In this document: piece by piece, positions 26,505 to 34,877 of the stretch
How the letters are laid out: each line of letters opens with the position of its first letter
How positions within the stretch are numbered: position 1 is the stretch's first letter
From: Neobacillus niacini
GTDB lineage: Bacteria > Bacillota > Bacilli > Bacillales > Cytobacillaceae
Reading direction: 5' to 3'
Length of the DNA stretch: 64,000 nucleotides
Assembly (NCBI RefSeq): GCF_019749295.1
Contig: NZ_JACWFG010000010.1
Span: 28,752-92,751 of the forward strand
The notes under the pieces: model-generated
Seen by the model: only the letters and a program-made list of their open reading frames with translations
Database searches by the model: none
What the model was told of the DNA's origin: nothing
Made by a program: the position numbers and the translations under genes

Positions 26505-27588
26505 GTTTAAACTCTCCTTTTACCAGCGCAACTAACCACAGAATAATTGAAATGAAGGCAAACAAAGGACCAGCCATATTTTGTATCAGTGGTTTAAGCA
26601 TTAGTGTGACATCCATGGGTGATTCTGGAATGATTCCTATCATCAGATAAATCGTTGTTAAGGATGGAATTAAGTATTCAAAGTCCTTAATTTTAAAAAG
26701 TCTACCGAACATTAGTGCATTAATATATAAGAAAGCACTAAAACGAATGAATGCGGTAATAATCCAAATGATGAAAAATATAATTTCGACATTCGGTATA
26801 TATTCACCAAGGGAAATAAAGCGAATGGCTATATGAAATGGATAGGCAATACCCCCAAGGGACTCATCAAACATACAAATAAAAAGGAGCGTTGCTGCAC
26901 TAATTTGGATACAGATATACACATAGGCAATCCAAGTCCCTTTTCTAAAGACTTTGTTTGACTTGACATATGGAATGAGCATCGTTAATATAAAAAATTC
27001 AGCAAAAATAGTGAGCTTCATTGAACTATGCTTGATTAGTTCAGCATATCCTGGACCCCATAAAGGGAACATAGCATGGATATTGCTTTTTTGGGTACTG
27101 ATCCCTAACGCAATATACAAAGAGACCAACGAATAGAAAACAATGAGATAGGAAACAGAACCGACGTGTTGAAGCCCCTTTTTAGCTCCATATGCACAAG
27201 TTAACATTAACATCGTATAGATAATCAGATTGGGTGTCGTCGTAAAATAAAACGCTCGGATGATGTTGGTATAGGTTCTGGTGTCAAACGAAACAGCAAA
27301 CGAACTGATGACAAAAATAACAAGACAAACAATGAAACCAATATATTTACCAAGTAATTTTTTAATAACGGAAAATAAATCTTTACCTTGATACAAAGAC
27401 ATCGTCTTTATTAATAAATATAAAGGGATAAAGAAGAATACTGCCGATAGAATCGGAATCATCCACGCTGCATTTTGCACCTTACTAAATAGGATGGCCG
27501 GTGTATCTTCCGTAGCTTTTGCCCCAACCATTAAAACAGCGATCGCAACAAATTCACGTATTCCAAGTTTTCCAGGCTGCTGTTTCAT
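26479..27588 (-). CDS. Germinant receptor B subunit, spore permease
   Basis: 369 residues, about ten transmembrane helices with an amino-acid/polyamine permease-like fold. Start: KLGIREFVAIAVLMVGAKATEDTPA, the usual GerAB opening. It is expected to bind the germinant. ATG 27588 sits three bases after the A-gene stop in the operon order A-B-C. The operon appears complete. Confidence 0.9.
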   Translation of the reverse strand: MKQQPGKLGIREFVAIAVLMVGAKATEDTPAILFSKVQNAAWMIPILSAVFFFIPLYLLIKTMSLYQGKDLFSVIKKLLGKYIGFIVCLVIFVISSFAVSFDTRTYTNIIRAFYFTTTPNLIIYTMLMLTCAYGAKKGLQHVGSVSYLIVFYSLVSLYIALGISTQKSNIHAMFPLWGPGYAELIKHSSMKLTIFAEFFILTMLIPYVKSNKVFRKGTWIAYVYICIQISAATLLFICMFDESLGGIAYPFHIAIRFISLGEYIPNVEIIFFIIWIITAFIRFSAFLYINALMFGRLFKIKDFEYLIPSLTTIYLMIGIIPESPMDVTLMLKPLIQNMAGPLFAFISIILWLVALVKGEFKHAKNKNSM

Positions 27589-27591
27589 AAA

Positions 27592-29136
27592 TTATGATTC
27601 CTTTCTTTGTTTAACCATATCCTTTGGCTTAAGATATCCTGGTCTAAACCTTTCTACCATTGGAACATGTCTAATGAGTAAATCCTTTGAAGAGAAGGAA
27701 TGTGGTGTCATCGGTGCAAAATAAGGCGTACCAAACGATTTCAAGGAAACTACATAATAAAGTCCGCCGATAAATAAAGCTGTAACTCCATAAATCCCCA
27801 TAAAACCAGCTGAAAAAATAAATAAAAATCGAGTAATTCGAATAGCGAAATTCATACTTATATCGCTAATAATAAATGAACTTAATCCGCTTAAAGCAAT
27901 AACAATAATCACAATCGGACTAATGATGTTCGCCTGCACGGCTGCTTGACCTAGTATTAACGCCCCAACAATCCCAATGGTTGGACCAATCGGAGATGGA
28001 ACACGTAAACCAGCTTCCCGTATAAGTTCAAAGGCAATTTCCATCATGAGAACTTCAATAATGGACGGAAAAGGTACCCTTTCCCTTGTCCCTGCAATCG
28101 CCATTAATAAATCTGGAGGAATCATCCCCACATGGAAATTTGTAATCGCTATATAGATAGAAGAAGTGAAAACAGCAACAAATAGTGCTAAGAACCGTAG
28201 GAATCGAATGAAATTACCATATGGTGTCCTCAAGTAGTGATCTTCGGGTGAATGAAACAATGCCCAAAAGGTTGCTGGCAGAATTAAACTAGCTGGTGAA
28301 TTTTCCATCAATAAAACAATATGTCCTTCTTCGATGTAAGCAGACGCACGGTCAGGACGTTCAGTATAAAGTAAGGTTGGAAATAATGACCTTGGCCGCT
28401 CTTCTAAATGCTGCTCTAAAATACTTAAATCAATAAGACTATCAACATCAAGTGAACTTAACTTATCCTTTATGGTTTTTAGCAGTTCTTCATTAACAAG
28501 GTCCTTTTGATAAACAAGAAATACATTGTTTCTGGACCGTTTTGAAATAGTCTGGGTTTCAACAAGCAGATTTTCATTTTTAATTTTTTTACGGATTAAG
28601 GCAATATTGTCGATTACTCTTTCATTAAAGGCTTCTTTTGCCCCTTTAACGATTACCTCATTGTCTGATTTTTCAATCGACCGTCCGCTTATCTGGGTTG
28701 TTTCAAATAAATAACATTGATCATCGCCATCCACAAATAAAGCAGTATTCCCACCAGTAATGAACTCGGTAATCTCACCAATATTTTTCTTGGTGCTGGC
28801 AATGGGATAGGAAACAATATCTGGAATATTCTTAGCCGGATGCTCGTTATCAAGTAATGGCTCCATTATGCTGTCCATAATGATTTGTAACCCAACCATG
28901 GAACTCAAGTAAATGATGAACCCCCTGCGGTTAAGGGTAGTAATGGTGAACTCACGAACTTTCACATCAATATTATCAGGAACGGAGAAAAGAGATTTGA
29001 AGGTCGCTAAATTTTGATCATAATCAGCGCTAATATCCTGTTTCTTTAACTCGATAATCTCAGTATTGGTTTCTTCATTAAATTCAGGTTCAGTATTCAA
29101 ACCCTTCTTCCATAATTTTGAGATTTTCTTCCTCAT
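27592..29136 (-). CDS. Germinant receptor A subunit, spore germination protein
   Basis: 514 residues from ATG 29136, which follows GGGAGGG with eight bases between; the ATG at 29172 lacks a site. A large hydrophilic N-terminal domain (to about 280) is followed by about five membrane helices and a C-terminal tail. Family markers: PFPSIIEVLMMEIAFELIRE, then AGLRVPSPIGPTIGIVGALI and LGQAAVQANIISPIVI. Recent work on the family places oligomeric ion-channel formation in this subunit. First gene of the operon A-B-C-small membrane protein. Confidence 0.9.
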   Translation of the reverse strand: MRKKISKLWKKGLNTEPEFNEETNTEIIELKKQDISADYDQNLATFKSLFSVPDNIDVKVREFTITTLNRRGFIIYLSSMVGLQIIMDSIMEPLLDNEHPAKNIPDIVSYPIASTKKNIGEITEFITGGNTALFVDGDDQCYLFETTQISGRSIEKSDNEVIVKGAKEAFNERVIDNIALIRKKIKNENLLVETQTISKRSRNNVFLVYQKDLVNEELLKTIKDKLSSLDVDSLIDLSILEQHLEERPRSLFPTLLYTERPDRASAYIEEGHIVLLMENSPASLILPATFWALFHSPEDHYLRTPYGNFIRFLRFLALFVAVFTSSIYIAITNFHVGMIPPDLLMAIAGTRERVPFPSIIEVLMMEIAFELIREAGLRVPSPIGPTIGIVGALILGQAAVQANIISPIVIIVIALSGLSSFIISDISMNFAIRITRFLFIFSAGFMGIYGVTALFIGGLYYVVSLKSFGTPYFAPMTPHSFSSKDLLIRHVPMVERFRPGYLKPKDMVKQRKES

Positions 29137-29184
29137 CCCGCTATCCCTCCCAGTTTTTATATCCTTTTCCATCTAAAGGGGTTT

Positions 29185-29217
29185 TATGTATGAAATGGAC
29201 CTGTAAAAAATCATGTC
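29185..29217 (-). promoter_or_regulatory. Possible sigma-G promoter of the ger operon
   Basis: Minus strand: CATACATA (-10-like, 29185-29192) and ACATGA around 29211-29216 (matching the loose sigma-G -35 gyATr), spaced about 18 bases. The position, 50-80 bases before the A-gene start, is right for a forespore-expressed operon. The match is modest. Confidence 0.4.
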
Positions 29218-29294
29218 CTTTAAAATTTACATTTCGAGATCCGAAAAAAGTGGTAAAATACAAGATATTACATTTAATGAATTAGGGGATTGGG

Positions 29295-30221
29295 ATGAAG
29301 AAGAAATGGATGATTTATGGAATGTTGTTTATTGCGACGGCTACCTGGGGAAGTGCGTTTATTGCTGGTAAAATTGCGGTTCAGAGCTTTGAGCCTGCAA
29401 CGGTAGCATTTTTACGTTTTTTAGGGGCTTCACTTCTGTTATTTCCACTTATGTGGATCATGGAAAAAAATCCGAAGAAACCGACACTTAAGGATTATGG
29501 ATTATTTGCAGTTCTTGGATTAACTGGTATTGCCATCTATAATATCTGCTTTTTTATCGCCACTAAACAGGCACCAGTTATTAAGAGTTCACTATTTATA
29601 GCCTCTAATCCGGTATTAATTGTTCTCTTATCTGGTATATTTTTAAAAGAAAAAATTACAAGGAACCATATTATTGGCATGGTAATTGCACTTTCTGGCG
29701 CTGCCTATATTATCACGGATGGACATATCTTTACTTTATTTAAACTTGGTTTTGAAACGATTGATTTTGTTTTACTTGGTGCTGTTATTAGCTGGGCCCT
29801 GTACAGTGTAGTTGGTAAAGTGGTTTTGAAAAAATATAGTGCTGTGGAGTCCACTACTTACGCTGTTGCTTTTGGAACACTTTTTTTAGCACCTTTTGCT
29901 TTTGCTGAAACAGCATGGCAGGACGTTGGGCAGGCAAATTTCTCTACCTGGATTGCGATTGCACATATGAGTATTTTTGTAACTGTCGTTTCTTTTATTA
30001 TGTATTATTACGGAATCAAAGAGGTGGGGGCAGCAAAAGCATCCATTTTTATTAATGTGATGCCGGTATCCGCAGTGCTGATGGCTACCATTTTTTTAGG
30101 CGAAACCTTCACCTGGGCTCATGGAATTGGGGCTTCACTTGTATTAACCGGAGTTTATATTGGAACGAATACGAAATTATTTACTAGAAAAGTTCCAAAA
30201 GTGAAAGTTGCGGATTGTTAA
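29295..30221 (+). CDS. EamA/DMT family transporter
   Basis: 308 residues, ten predicted helices in two EamA halves. The opening FIATATWGSAFIAGKIAVQS, the region VAFLRFLGASLLLFPLMW and the second-half GVYIGTNTK end are typical of the general EamA permeases that export metabolites or amino acids. Substrate unknown. ATG at 29295 after TAGGGGA. Ends 54 bases before the convergent gene. Confidence 0.85.
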   Translation: MKKKWMIYGMLFIATATWGSAFIAGKIAVQSFEPATVAFLRFLGASLLLFPLMWIMEKNPKKPTLKDYGLFAVLGLTGIAIYNICFFIATKQAPVIKSSLFIASNPVLIVLLSGIFLKEKITRNHIIGMVIALSGAAYIITDGHIFTLFKLGFETIDFVLLGAVISWALYSVVGKVVLKKYSAVESTTYAVAFGTLFLAPFAFAETAWQDVGQANFSTWIAIAHMSIFVTVVSFIMYYYGIKEVGAAKASIFINVMPVSAVLMATIFLGETFTWAHGIGASLVLTGVYIGTNTKLFTRKVPKVKVADC

Positions 30222-30249
30222 TACGATAGAATCCGATTTCTGTTGCAGG

Positions 30250-30273
30250 AGAGCACCACACGAGTGGTGCTCT
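30250..30273. terminator. Bidirectional terminator
   Basis: GAGAGCACCAC and GTGGTGCTCT pair around four bases, with TTTC following on the + strand and a purine-rich run on the other side. Between convergent genes. Confidence 0.75.
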
Positions 30274-30274
30274 T

Positions 30275-30742
30275 TCATTTTACTTTGGCTACTCCTAATG
30301 CAAAATGATTCCAAAGAATACCTTCAACCAACTCAGCTTGTGTTTCTTCGCAATCAATAATTAGAATAACTTCAGAATGCTTACCTTTCAAAACTCTTTT
30401 CTTCTTCTTTACTACTTTTTCTATGTAAAGTCTAATGGTCAATCCTAGTACGAATCCGATAAAAGCACCTATAAGGCCCCAGTAAATGGGTCCCCAGGTT
30501 AATATAAATCCGACACTAGCACCGATTACTGCAAAAGCAGTGGCAAGCGCCATCCCTATATCACTTAATGATGTACCGTCTGAATGGTGTGTAGAATCCA
30601 AAATTTTGCGTCCCTCTGTTCTATTATCTAGTGGGACCGCAAATATATTTTCTTTTTTAATCCCCTTACTTTCCAATTGTGAAATCGCTATTTCTAAGAA
30701 GGCATTACTTTCAAAAGTGGAAAAGAACTGCAAATCTATCAC
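30275..30742 (-). CDS. Membrane protein with a Gly-rich helix hairpin, 155 aa
   Basis: An N-terminal soluble part is followed by two adjacent hydrophobic helices (about 68-105, GMALATAFAVIGASVGFIL and YWGLIGAFIGFVLGLTI) that hold a glycine-zipper-like pattern. A basic stretch KKKKRVLKGK and a small C-terminal domain with acidic residues follow. No named family. The start overlaps the 3' end of the next gene by four bases (ATGA), so the two are translated together. Confidence 0.6.
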   Translation of the reverse strand: MIDLQFFSTFESNAFLEIAISQLESKGIKKENIFAVPLDNRTEGRKILDSTHHSDGTSLSDIGMALATAFAVIGASVGFILTWGPIYWGLIGAFIGFVLGLTIRLYIEKVVKKKKRVLKGKHSEVILIIDCEETQAELVEGILWNHFALGVAKVK

Positions 30743-31527
30743 TTCACCTTTTGTCCTTTTAATAGTCGAAAACTTGCTGATTGGTATTTATTTTTGAGAA
30801 ATTTAGTTTGTACCTCTTTGTAAAGTTTATTACTTTCAATTGCACTCGTATAAGCATCAAAAGCTGCAAAACCATAATGGGATGGAAGAAACAAGAGCCA
30901 TTCAGGATTTAAAACAGTGGTTGCCTGATGTACTTTACCTAAAAATAAGAAGGAAACAGCCTCTTGGGCATGAGAATAATAAAAGAAAACGACTACCCAA
31001 AATATAACAAAAAAGGCTGTCATAATCCTATTCACATAAAGCTGTCCTAGACCAGGCATAAATAATGACCAGATGACCGCAATAACAGGATTTCTTTTAT
31101 CAAGATAATTTATTTCTACTGCTCCTAGACTGAATGTATTAAATCGATGATCCTCAGCATCTGCTAAAAGGTAAATTTTATTAAGATCAACGGTTGTTCG
31201 ATAACTATCCCATATGGTAAAAAGGTAAACTGGGATATACATTAGAAGCCATCTTGTATCTAATACTTCCTTAGCCATATCAATATTACCTTGGAAGGAG
31301 TAAATCATCGCATGATTAACATGGGCTTTTATATTTACAACAACTTCCCAAATAAATAGTACATACCCTCTAAGGTACTTAGATAGAAGCATATGTCCGA
31401 ATCCGGGAAACGCCGCGGACCACCAAGCAATAATATACGGGTTTCGTAAGTGAATTTGTGTAATGCCTAAAATGCTGACATGTGCTTTGTATCGTTTGGC
31501 AGTGTTGTCATTCGTATAATTATTCAT
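30739..31527 (-). CDS. Internally duplicated membrane protein
   Basis: ATG 31527 is preceded by AGGTG at about nine bases; a GTG at 31539 is less likely. About 262 residues made of two homologous halves. Each begins with NPYI/NPVI, then a WS-x(3)-PGFG/PGLG helix pair, a central helix and a third helix ending in WDSYRTT-DLNK versus FDAYTSA-ESNK. The PGxG helix pair resembles small TM2/DUF5683-type membrane proteins. Paired with the small membrane protein that it overlaps by four bases. No function known. Confidence 0.6.
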   Translation of the reverse strand: MNNYTNDNTAKRYKAHVSILGITQIHLRNPYIIAWWSAAFPGFGHMLLSKYLRGYVLFIWEVVVNIKAHVNHAMIYSFQGNIDMAKEVLDTRWLLMYIPVYLFTIWDSYRTTVDLNKIYLLADAEDHRFNTFSLGAVEINYLDKRNPVIAVIWSLFMPGLGQLYVNRIMTAFFVIFWVVVFFYYSHAQEAVSFLFLGKVHQATTVLNPEWLLFLPSHYGFAAFDAYTSAIESNKLYKEVQTKFLKNKYQSASFRLLKGQKVK

Positions 31528-31630
31528 TTCTAGCCGCACCTACAGTAAACAACATAATTTCCAATAGTTTTCCAAACACGGTGTTTATTATCCAATATCC
31601 ACTTTTTGTATTACTGTAGTAAGCTAAAAA

Positions 31631-31662
31631 AATACAACTCGTCCTAAGGAACGAGTTGTATT
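31631..31662 (-). terminator. Terminator of the RimJ/RimL-like acetyltransferase gene
   Basis: Minus strand: ATACAACTCGT and ACGAGTTGTAT form a perfect stem, followed by a run of seven T residues. Confidence 0.85.
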
Positions 31663-31664
31663 CG

Positions 31665-32210
31665 CTATTTCTTTATCCAATCCTTTGCCAGCATGCTATA
31701 CGTCACGATGTCTTCATAATGGTCATATAACCATTGCCCATCCCGTTTAATTCCTTCGCTGACAAAACCTAATCTTTCAGGTATAGCAATGCTCTTATGA
31801 TTGTTAACAGCAACTTGAATTTCGACTCTATTAATCTTTAATGTTACGAATAAATATCCTACTAACGAAGATACTGCCCTTGTGATAATGCCGTTGCCCT
31901 GAGCTTCTTCCGACAGGAAATAGCCAATACTCGTTGCACTGTTTTTCCAATCGATGTAATGAAGTCCTACCATCCCAACCAGTTTCCCATTGAACCTTAT
32001 ACCGGCATCAAATCCATTATTATCGGCGTAATTTCTGATCCAAATAGGAATGATTGACTCTAAATCATCTGCTGACTTCCGTTTATCAACCCATAGCAGC
32101 CATTTTCGAAGATGTTCACGATTAGAATCGATTAATTCATATAATTCTTCCTTATGATGCTGCTGTAATAACTCTATTGATATTTCTTCATCTACTTTGT
32201 ATGAAAACAC
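31665..32210 (-). CDS. GNAT family N-acetyltransferase (RimJ/RimL type)
   Basis: 181 residues. The RimJ/RimL-like layout is visible: ISIELLQQHHKEELYELID at the start, MVGLHYIDWKNSATSIGYFL in strand 4-5, and SEEAQGNGIITRAVSSLV as the acetyl-CoA site (Q/R-x-x-G-x-G/A type, here QGNGII). The end carries NHKSIAIPERLGFVSEG. Cytoplasmic, target amine unknown (ribosomal protein N-termini are the usual substrates). Only 14 bases separate it from the DUF3800 gene upstream on the same strand. Confidence 0.85.
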   Translation of the reverse strand: MFSYKVDEEISIELLQQHHKEELYELIDSNREHLRKWLLWVDKRKSADDLESIIPIWIRNYADNNGFDAGIRFNGKLVGMVGLHYIDWKNSATSIGYFLSEEAQGNGIITRAVSSLVGYLFVTLKINRVEIQVAVNNHKSIAIPERLGFVSEGIKRDGQWLYDHYEDIVTYSMLAKDWIKK

Positions 32211-32224
32211 CCTGACTTTCCTCC

Positions 32225-33385
32225 TTATTCCCCGTTAAGTGACGCAATTTTTCCCAACTCTATTACTCTTTTTAAATAGTCATACTCTCCCTTTTCAAGA
32301 ATATCAATCTCCCTATTTGTTGCCAGCAGGATTTGATCTCTGCATTTTGCAACTCTTTGAATCATTGGGTATATCGTCAAACTTGAAAGATTCACAAAGT
32401 CATACAAATCATTTAAACACACCGGCAGTTTATAGCCTTTATTACTTGAAGCAATTAATAACCCATGGTCCCGTAACTTGGAAACAATATTTGATCGAAA
32501 GTAATGCTGTTTTATTTTGTTAATTCTAATGGCATTGAGGTTCTCAAGAATTTCCTCTGTATACACATACTCATCCGGATTTTCCTTTAGGTTAAAAAGC
32601 AGAAACTTCAGTAAATCTATTCGGACTCTTTCATCGTCTTCCTCACTTTTTCGATGTTCCTCAATGTATTGGTAAGCCAAATTAACGGCCTGTTTAATGA
32701 TAATCTGGTCGGTTTCTGAATCCGTCTTTTCATAATGGTAGTCATAGAGATAGTGCTTATAATCATGCGGCCATAGATTAATCGTAATGATTTTATTTTT
32801 CAAAAGTCTATAAAAAGATGGATACTGATTAGAATAGTGTTTGACGTCATATCCTTTTGCTATTGTATGGGCAATAAACTCTGCCATATCAAGTAGAATT
32901 TGAGATTGGCTATTGTTAAAGCCAAAGGTAGAATAATTAAATAGATCAGGGATACACTTTCGTCTTACGTAAGCACTAAACTCCTGCATGAACTCCTTAG
33001 AGCCCTGTTCACCTGCTACCAAATCAAGGGTGTCAAACGTCCGGTATAGATCGTCAAAAACCTTACTTTTAGTAAATTTAATAAACGTCTTTTCATATGA
33101 AACACCGCTATCTTCCCTGATTTTCCGTTTATCGATAACATATGCATATACCTTAAAAGGTAAATCCTTTAAATTCTGTAAGATTTCCATTCGACGACTA
33201 TCGTCTATTGCGCTTTTTAAAAAGTGCTTTTGTTTAATTCTTTCTACTTCCTGCTCGAGGAATTCCTTATCAGATTCCTTTACTAAGATAGAAACGATTA
33301 TAAAGTGAGTCGAAGTCTCAGGCTGATCAAAATCGAATCCGTATTGGCCAAATTCATTTATAAAAGCATATTGGATATCATTCAA
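32225..33385 (-). CDS. DUF3800 family protein
   Basis: 386 residues. The N-terminus fits the RNase H-like DUF3800 fold (YAFINEFGQYGFDF, VSILVKESDKEFLEQEVERI), with the canonical YIDESG replaced by FINEFG, so the first acidic residue is an Asn-Glu pair rather than Asp-Glu. A conserved Asp remains further on in the core (for example LDLVAGEQ). The C-terminal half adds a helix-rich region of about 150 residues. DUF3800 proteins occur in defence and mobile-element contexts, but nothing else here suggests a defence island. Function unknown. Confidence 0.65.
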   Translation of the reverse strand: MNDIQYAFINEFGQYGFDFDQPETSTHFIIVSILVKESDKEFLEQEVERIKQKHFLKSAIDDSRRMEILQNLKDLPFKVYAYVIDKRKIREDSGVSYEKTFIKFTKSKVFDDLYRTFDTLDLVAGEQGSKEFMQEFSAYVRRKCIPDLFNYSTFGFNNSQSQILLDMAEFIAHTIAKGYDVKHYSNQYPSFYRLLKNKIITINLWPHDYKHYLYDYHYEKTDSETDQIIIKQAVNLAYQYIEEHRKSEEDDERVRIDLLKFLLFNLKENPDEYVYTEEILENLNAIRINKIKQHYFRSNIVSKLRDHGLLIASSNKGYKLPVCLNDLYDFVNLSSLTIYPMIQRVAKCRDQILLATNREIDILEKGEYDYLKRVIELGKIASLNGE

Positions 33386-33489
33386 TTTTTATCCCACCTC
33401 ACCAAAGGAAAACTTACTATATTTATTTCAACAAAAAATTCTCTAAACCTTTTAATTTGCTAGTTTTCCATGAAAAAATGATACAGGGA

Positions 33490-33957
33490 TTATATAGAGC
33501 GCCTCACCAACCATTGGAAAAACCTAAACTGTAAAACGAGAAAATAAGTTAAAAAAGGGTAACTTATGGCTGAATACCAAATTTTCCACTCGTTGTATTT
33601 GATAAATCCGAATGTAAATGAAATGACCTCAAATGCCAGTGTAAGTAACGATACAGATAAAATGTAAATTAGTTTCCATTTTAATGGCTTATCATGAGGG
33701 TAAAAGTTCAATACAATGATACTGGCAGTAGAATATAAAACAACCTGGCCAATTAATGCTGGAAATTGTATGCCCGGCTTATCCAGTACATAAAGTTTAT
33801 ATTTCACAGCCAATATAGAATCAACAAAAAGACCAAACAAGGCTGCAAACAATGAAGTTGCATAAAGTTCATACGTTTTGATTTTTTTAGGGATTGCATA
33901 AGCCACTACAGCAAAAATTAAACATGCGATAAACACAAAAATCGTTTGTAGTTCCAT
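33490..33957 (-). CDS. CBO0543-like membrane protein
   Basis: 155 residues with four or five transmembrane helices: about 5-22, 33-48, 65-82, 93-113 and 125-142. The pattern of short loops with VFIACLIFAVVAYAIPKK at the start and FGFIKYNEWKIWYSAISYP near the end fits the CBO0543 family of integral membrane proteins. Function unknown. Upstream lies the small RNA candidate and array 3. Confidence 0.65.
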   Translation of the reverse strand: MELQTIFVFIACLIFAVVAYAIPKKIKTYELYATSLFAALFGLFVDSILAVKYKLYVLDKPGIQFPALIGQVVLYSTASIIVLNFYPHDKPLKWKLIYILSVSLLTLAFEVISFTFGFIKYNEWKIWYSAISYPFLTYFLVLQFRFFQWLVRRSI

Positions 33958-34113
33958 TATCCATCCCCCAAAATGAAAAAACCTTCACATACTACTATCT
34001 CCTGTATGTAGAAAGTTTACCCTTTTCTATTAGACTTTATGAAGGGGTGCAAAGAAGGTTTGGCTTTATATTATTCTTTTTTTAAAAAAAGATTAGGGTT
34101 TGAGATAAATGTG

Positions 34114-34196
34114 TGCTATACTGTGTCTACCATTTGCTTTACGTTTTACGTTTTTCGATTACCCGCCCTGCTCACAAACTGAGCAGGGTTTTTTGT
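34114..34196 (+). ncRNA. Candidate small RNA with extended -10 promoter and terminator
   Basis: An extended -10 promoter (TGCTATACT, 34114-34122) stands alone on the + strand, with no reading frame after it. About 67 bases later comes a strong terminator at 34166-34196: CCCTGCTCA, short loop, CTGAGCAGGG and six T residues. No + strand gene lies to the left that could use the terminator. The transcript would run from about 34129 to 34195. The -35 is poor, as is common with extended -10 promoters. Confidence 0.45.
34166..34196 (+). terminator. Strong intrinsic terminator
   Basis: CCCTGCTCA...CTGAGCAGGG followed by TTTTTTG. Only the + strand carries the T-tract. Confidence 0.85.
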
Positions 34197-34246
34197 TTTC
34201 GATTATGTATGGTCGTACCGTGATCGTTTTATTATTGGTTTGATTA

Positions 34247-34425
34247 ATTCGTTACCGCTTACACTGCTTTTCCGAGTTCACGGGCACGAATTGGTTCTAT
34301 TCGTTACCGCTAACTCTGTTCTTCCGAGTTCACGGGCACGATTCGCATCTATTCGTTACCGCTAACTCTGCTTTTCCGAGTTCACGGGCACGATTCGCTT
34401 ACAATCGGTTCCGCTAACCTTTTTT
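34247..34425. repeat. Tandem array 3: three full 52-bp units plus a partial one
   Basis: Units begin at 34247, 34299, 34351 and 34403, exactly 52 bp apart. Consensus: ATTCGTTACCG, then AACTC ... GAGTT (inner stem, about nine-base loop), then CGGGCACGA, which pairs with TCGTTACCG at seven of nine positions. The fourth copy is broken off after about 23 bases. The sequence is unrelated to arrays 1, 2 and 4. It lies between the small RNA candidate and the cold shock gene. Confidence 0.85.
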
Positions 34426-34461
34426 CTCCTAACCCAGTGACAGTATTATCCCAAAGACAAC

Positions 34462-34492
34462 AAAAAAAGACTCTCATAATGAGAGTCTTTTT
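34462..34492 (-). terminator. Terminator of the cold shock gene
   Basis: AAAGACTCTCA and TGAGAGTCTTT form a perfect stem with two-base loop, followed on the minus strand by TTTTTTG. It sits 17 bases after the stop. Confidence 0.85.
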
Positions 34493-34508
34493 ATATATGT
34501 CGGTTCAA

Positions 34509-34709
34509 TTATGCTTTACGAACGTTAGTAGCTTGGGGTCCACGTTGACCTTGTTCTACTTCAAAAGTAACTGCTTGACCTTCGTCTAAAGTTTTGAAAC
34601 CTTCGCTTTGGATAGCTGAGAAGTGTACGAATACATCGTCTCCTGCTTCTCTTTCGATGAATCCGAAACCTTTTTCTGCATTAAACCATTTTACTTTACC
34701 TTGTTCCAT
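34509..34709 (-). CDS. Cold shock protein, CspA/CspD family
   Basis: 66 residues from ATG 34709, which follows GGAGG at nine bases; the frame extends upstream to 34811 but has no other site. [20 protein letters not shown] and [11 protein letters not shown] are the RNP1 and RNP2 motifs of the OB-fold cold shock domain. RNA-binding chaperone in the cytoplasm. Its promoter at 34827-34855 leaves a leader of about 110 bases, as in other cold-shock genes. Confidence 0.9.
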   Translation of the reverse strand: MEQGKVKWFNAEKGFGFIEREAGDDVFVHFSAIQSEGFKTLDEGQAVTFEVEQGQRGPQATNVRKA

Positions 34710-34826
34710 TTGTTGTTTCCTCCTCGTGTGCTGTGCACACATTGTGTTACTATCCTTGCTCAGTTCTTTAGACGTAAAGTTTGAAAACTTTTTAATCCAA
34801 CTGACAAACAAAAATAATTCTTCTTT

Positions 34827-34855
34827 ACTATAACAGAGATATTCCCTTAATGCAA
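34827..34855 (-). promoter_or_regulatory. Sigma-A promoter of the cold shock gene
   Basis: Minus strand: TTGCAT (34850-34855), 17 bases, then TATAGT (34827-34832). Transcription start would be around 34820, about 110 bases before the ATG. Confidence 0.75.
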
Positions 34856-34877
34856 ATTATTATCCCAAAATCTTTTT

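Noticed and set aside
32225..33385. Phage-defence island around the DUF3800 gene
   Set aside because: Neighbours are ordinary membrane proteins and an acetyltransferase; no nuclease, helicase or integrase is nearby.
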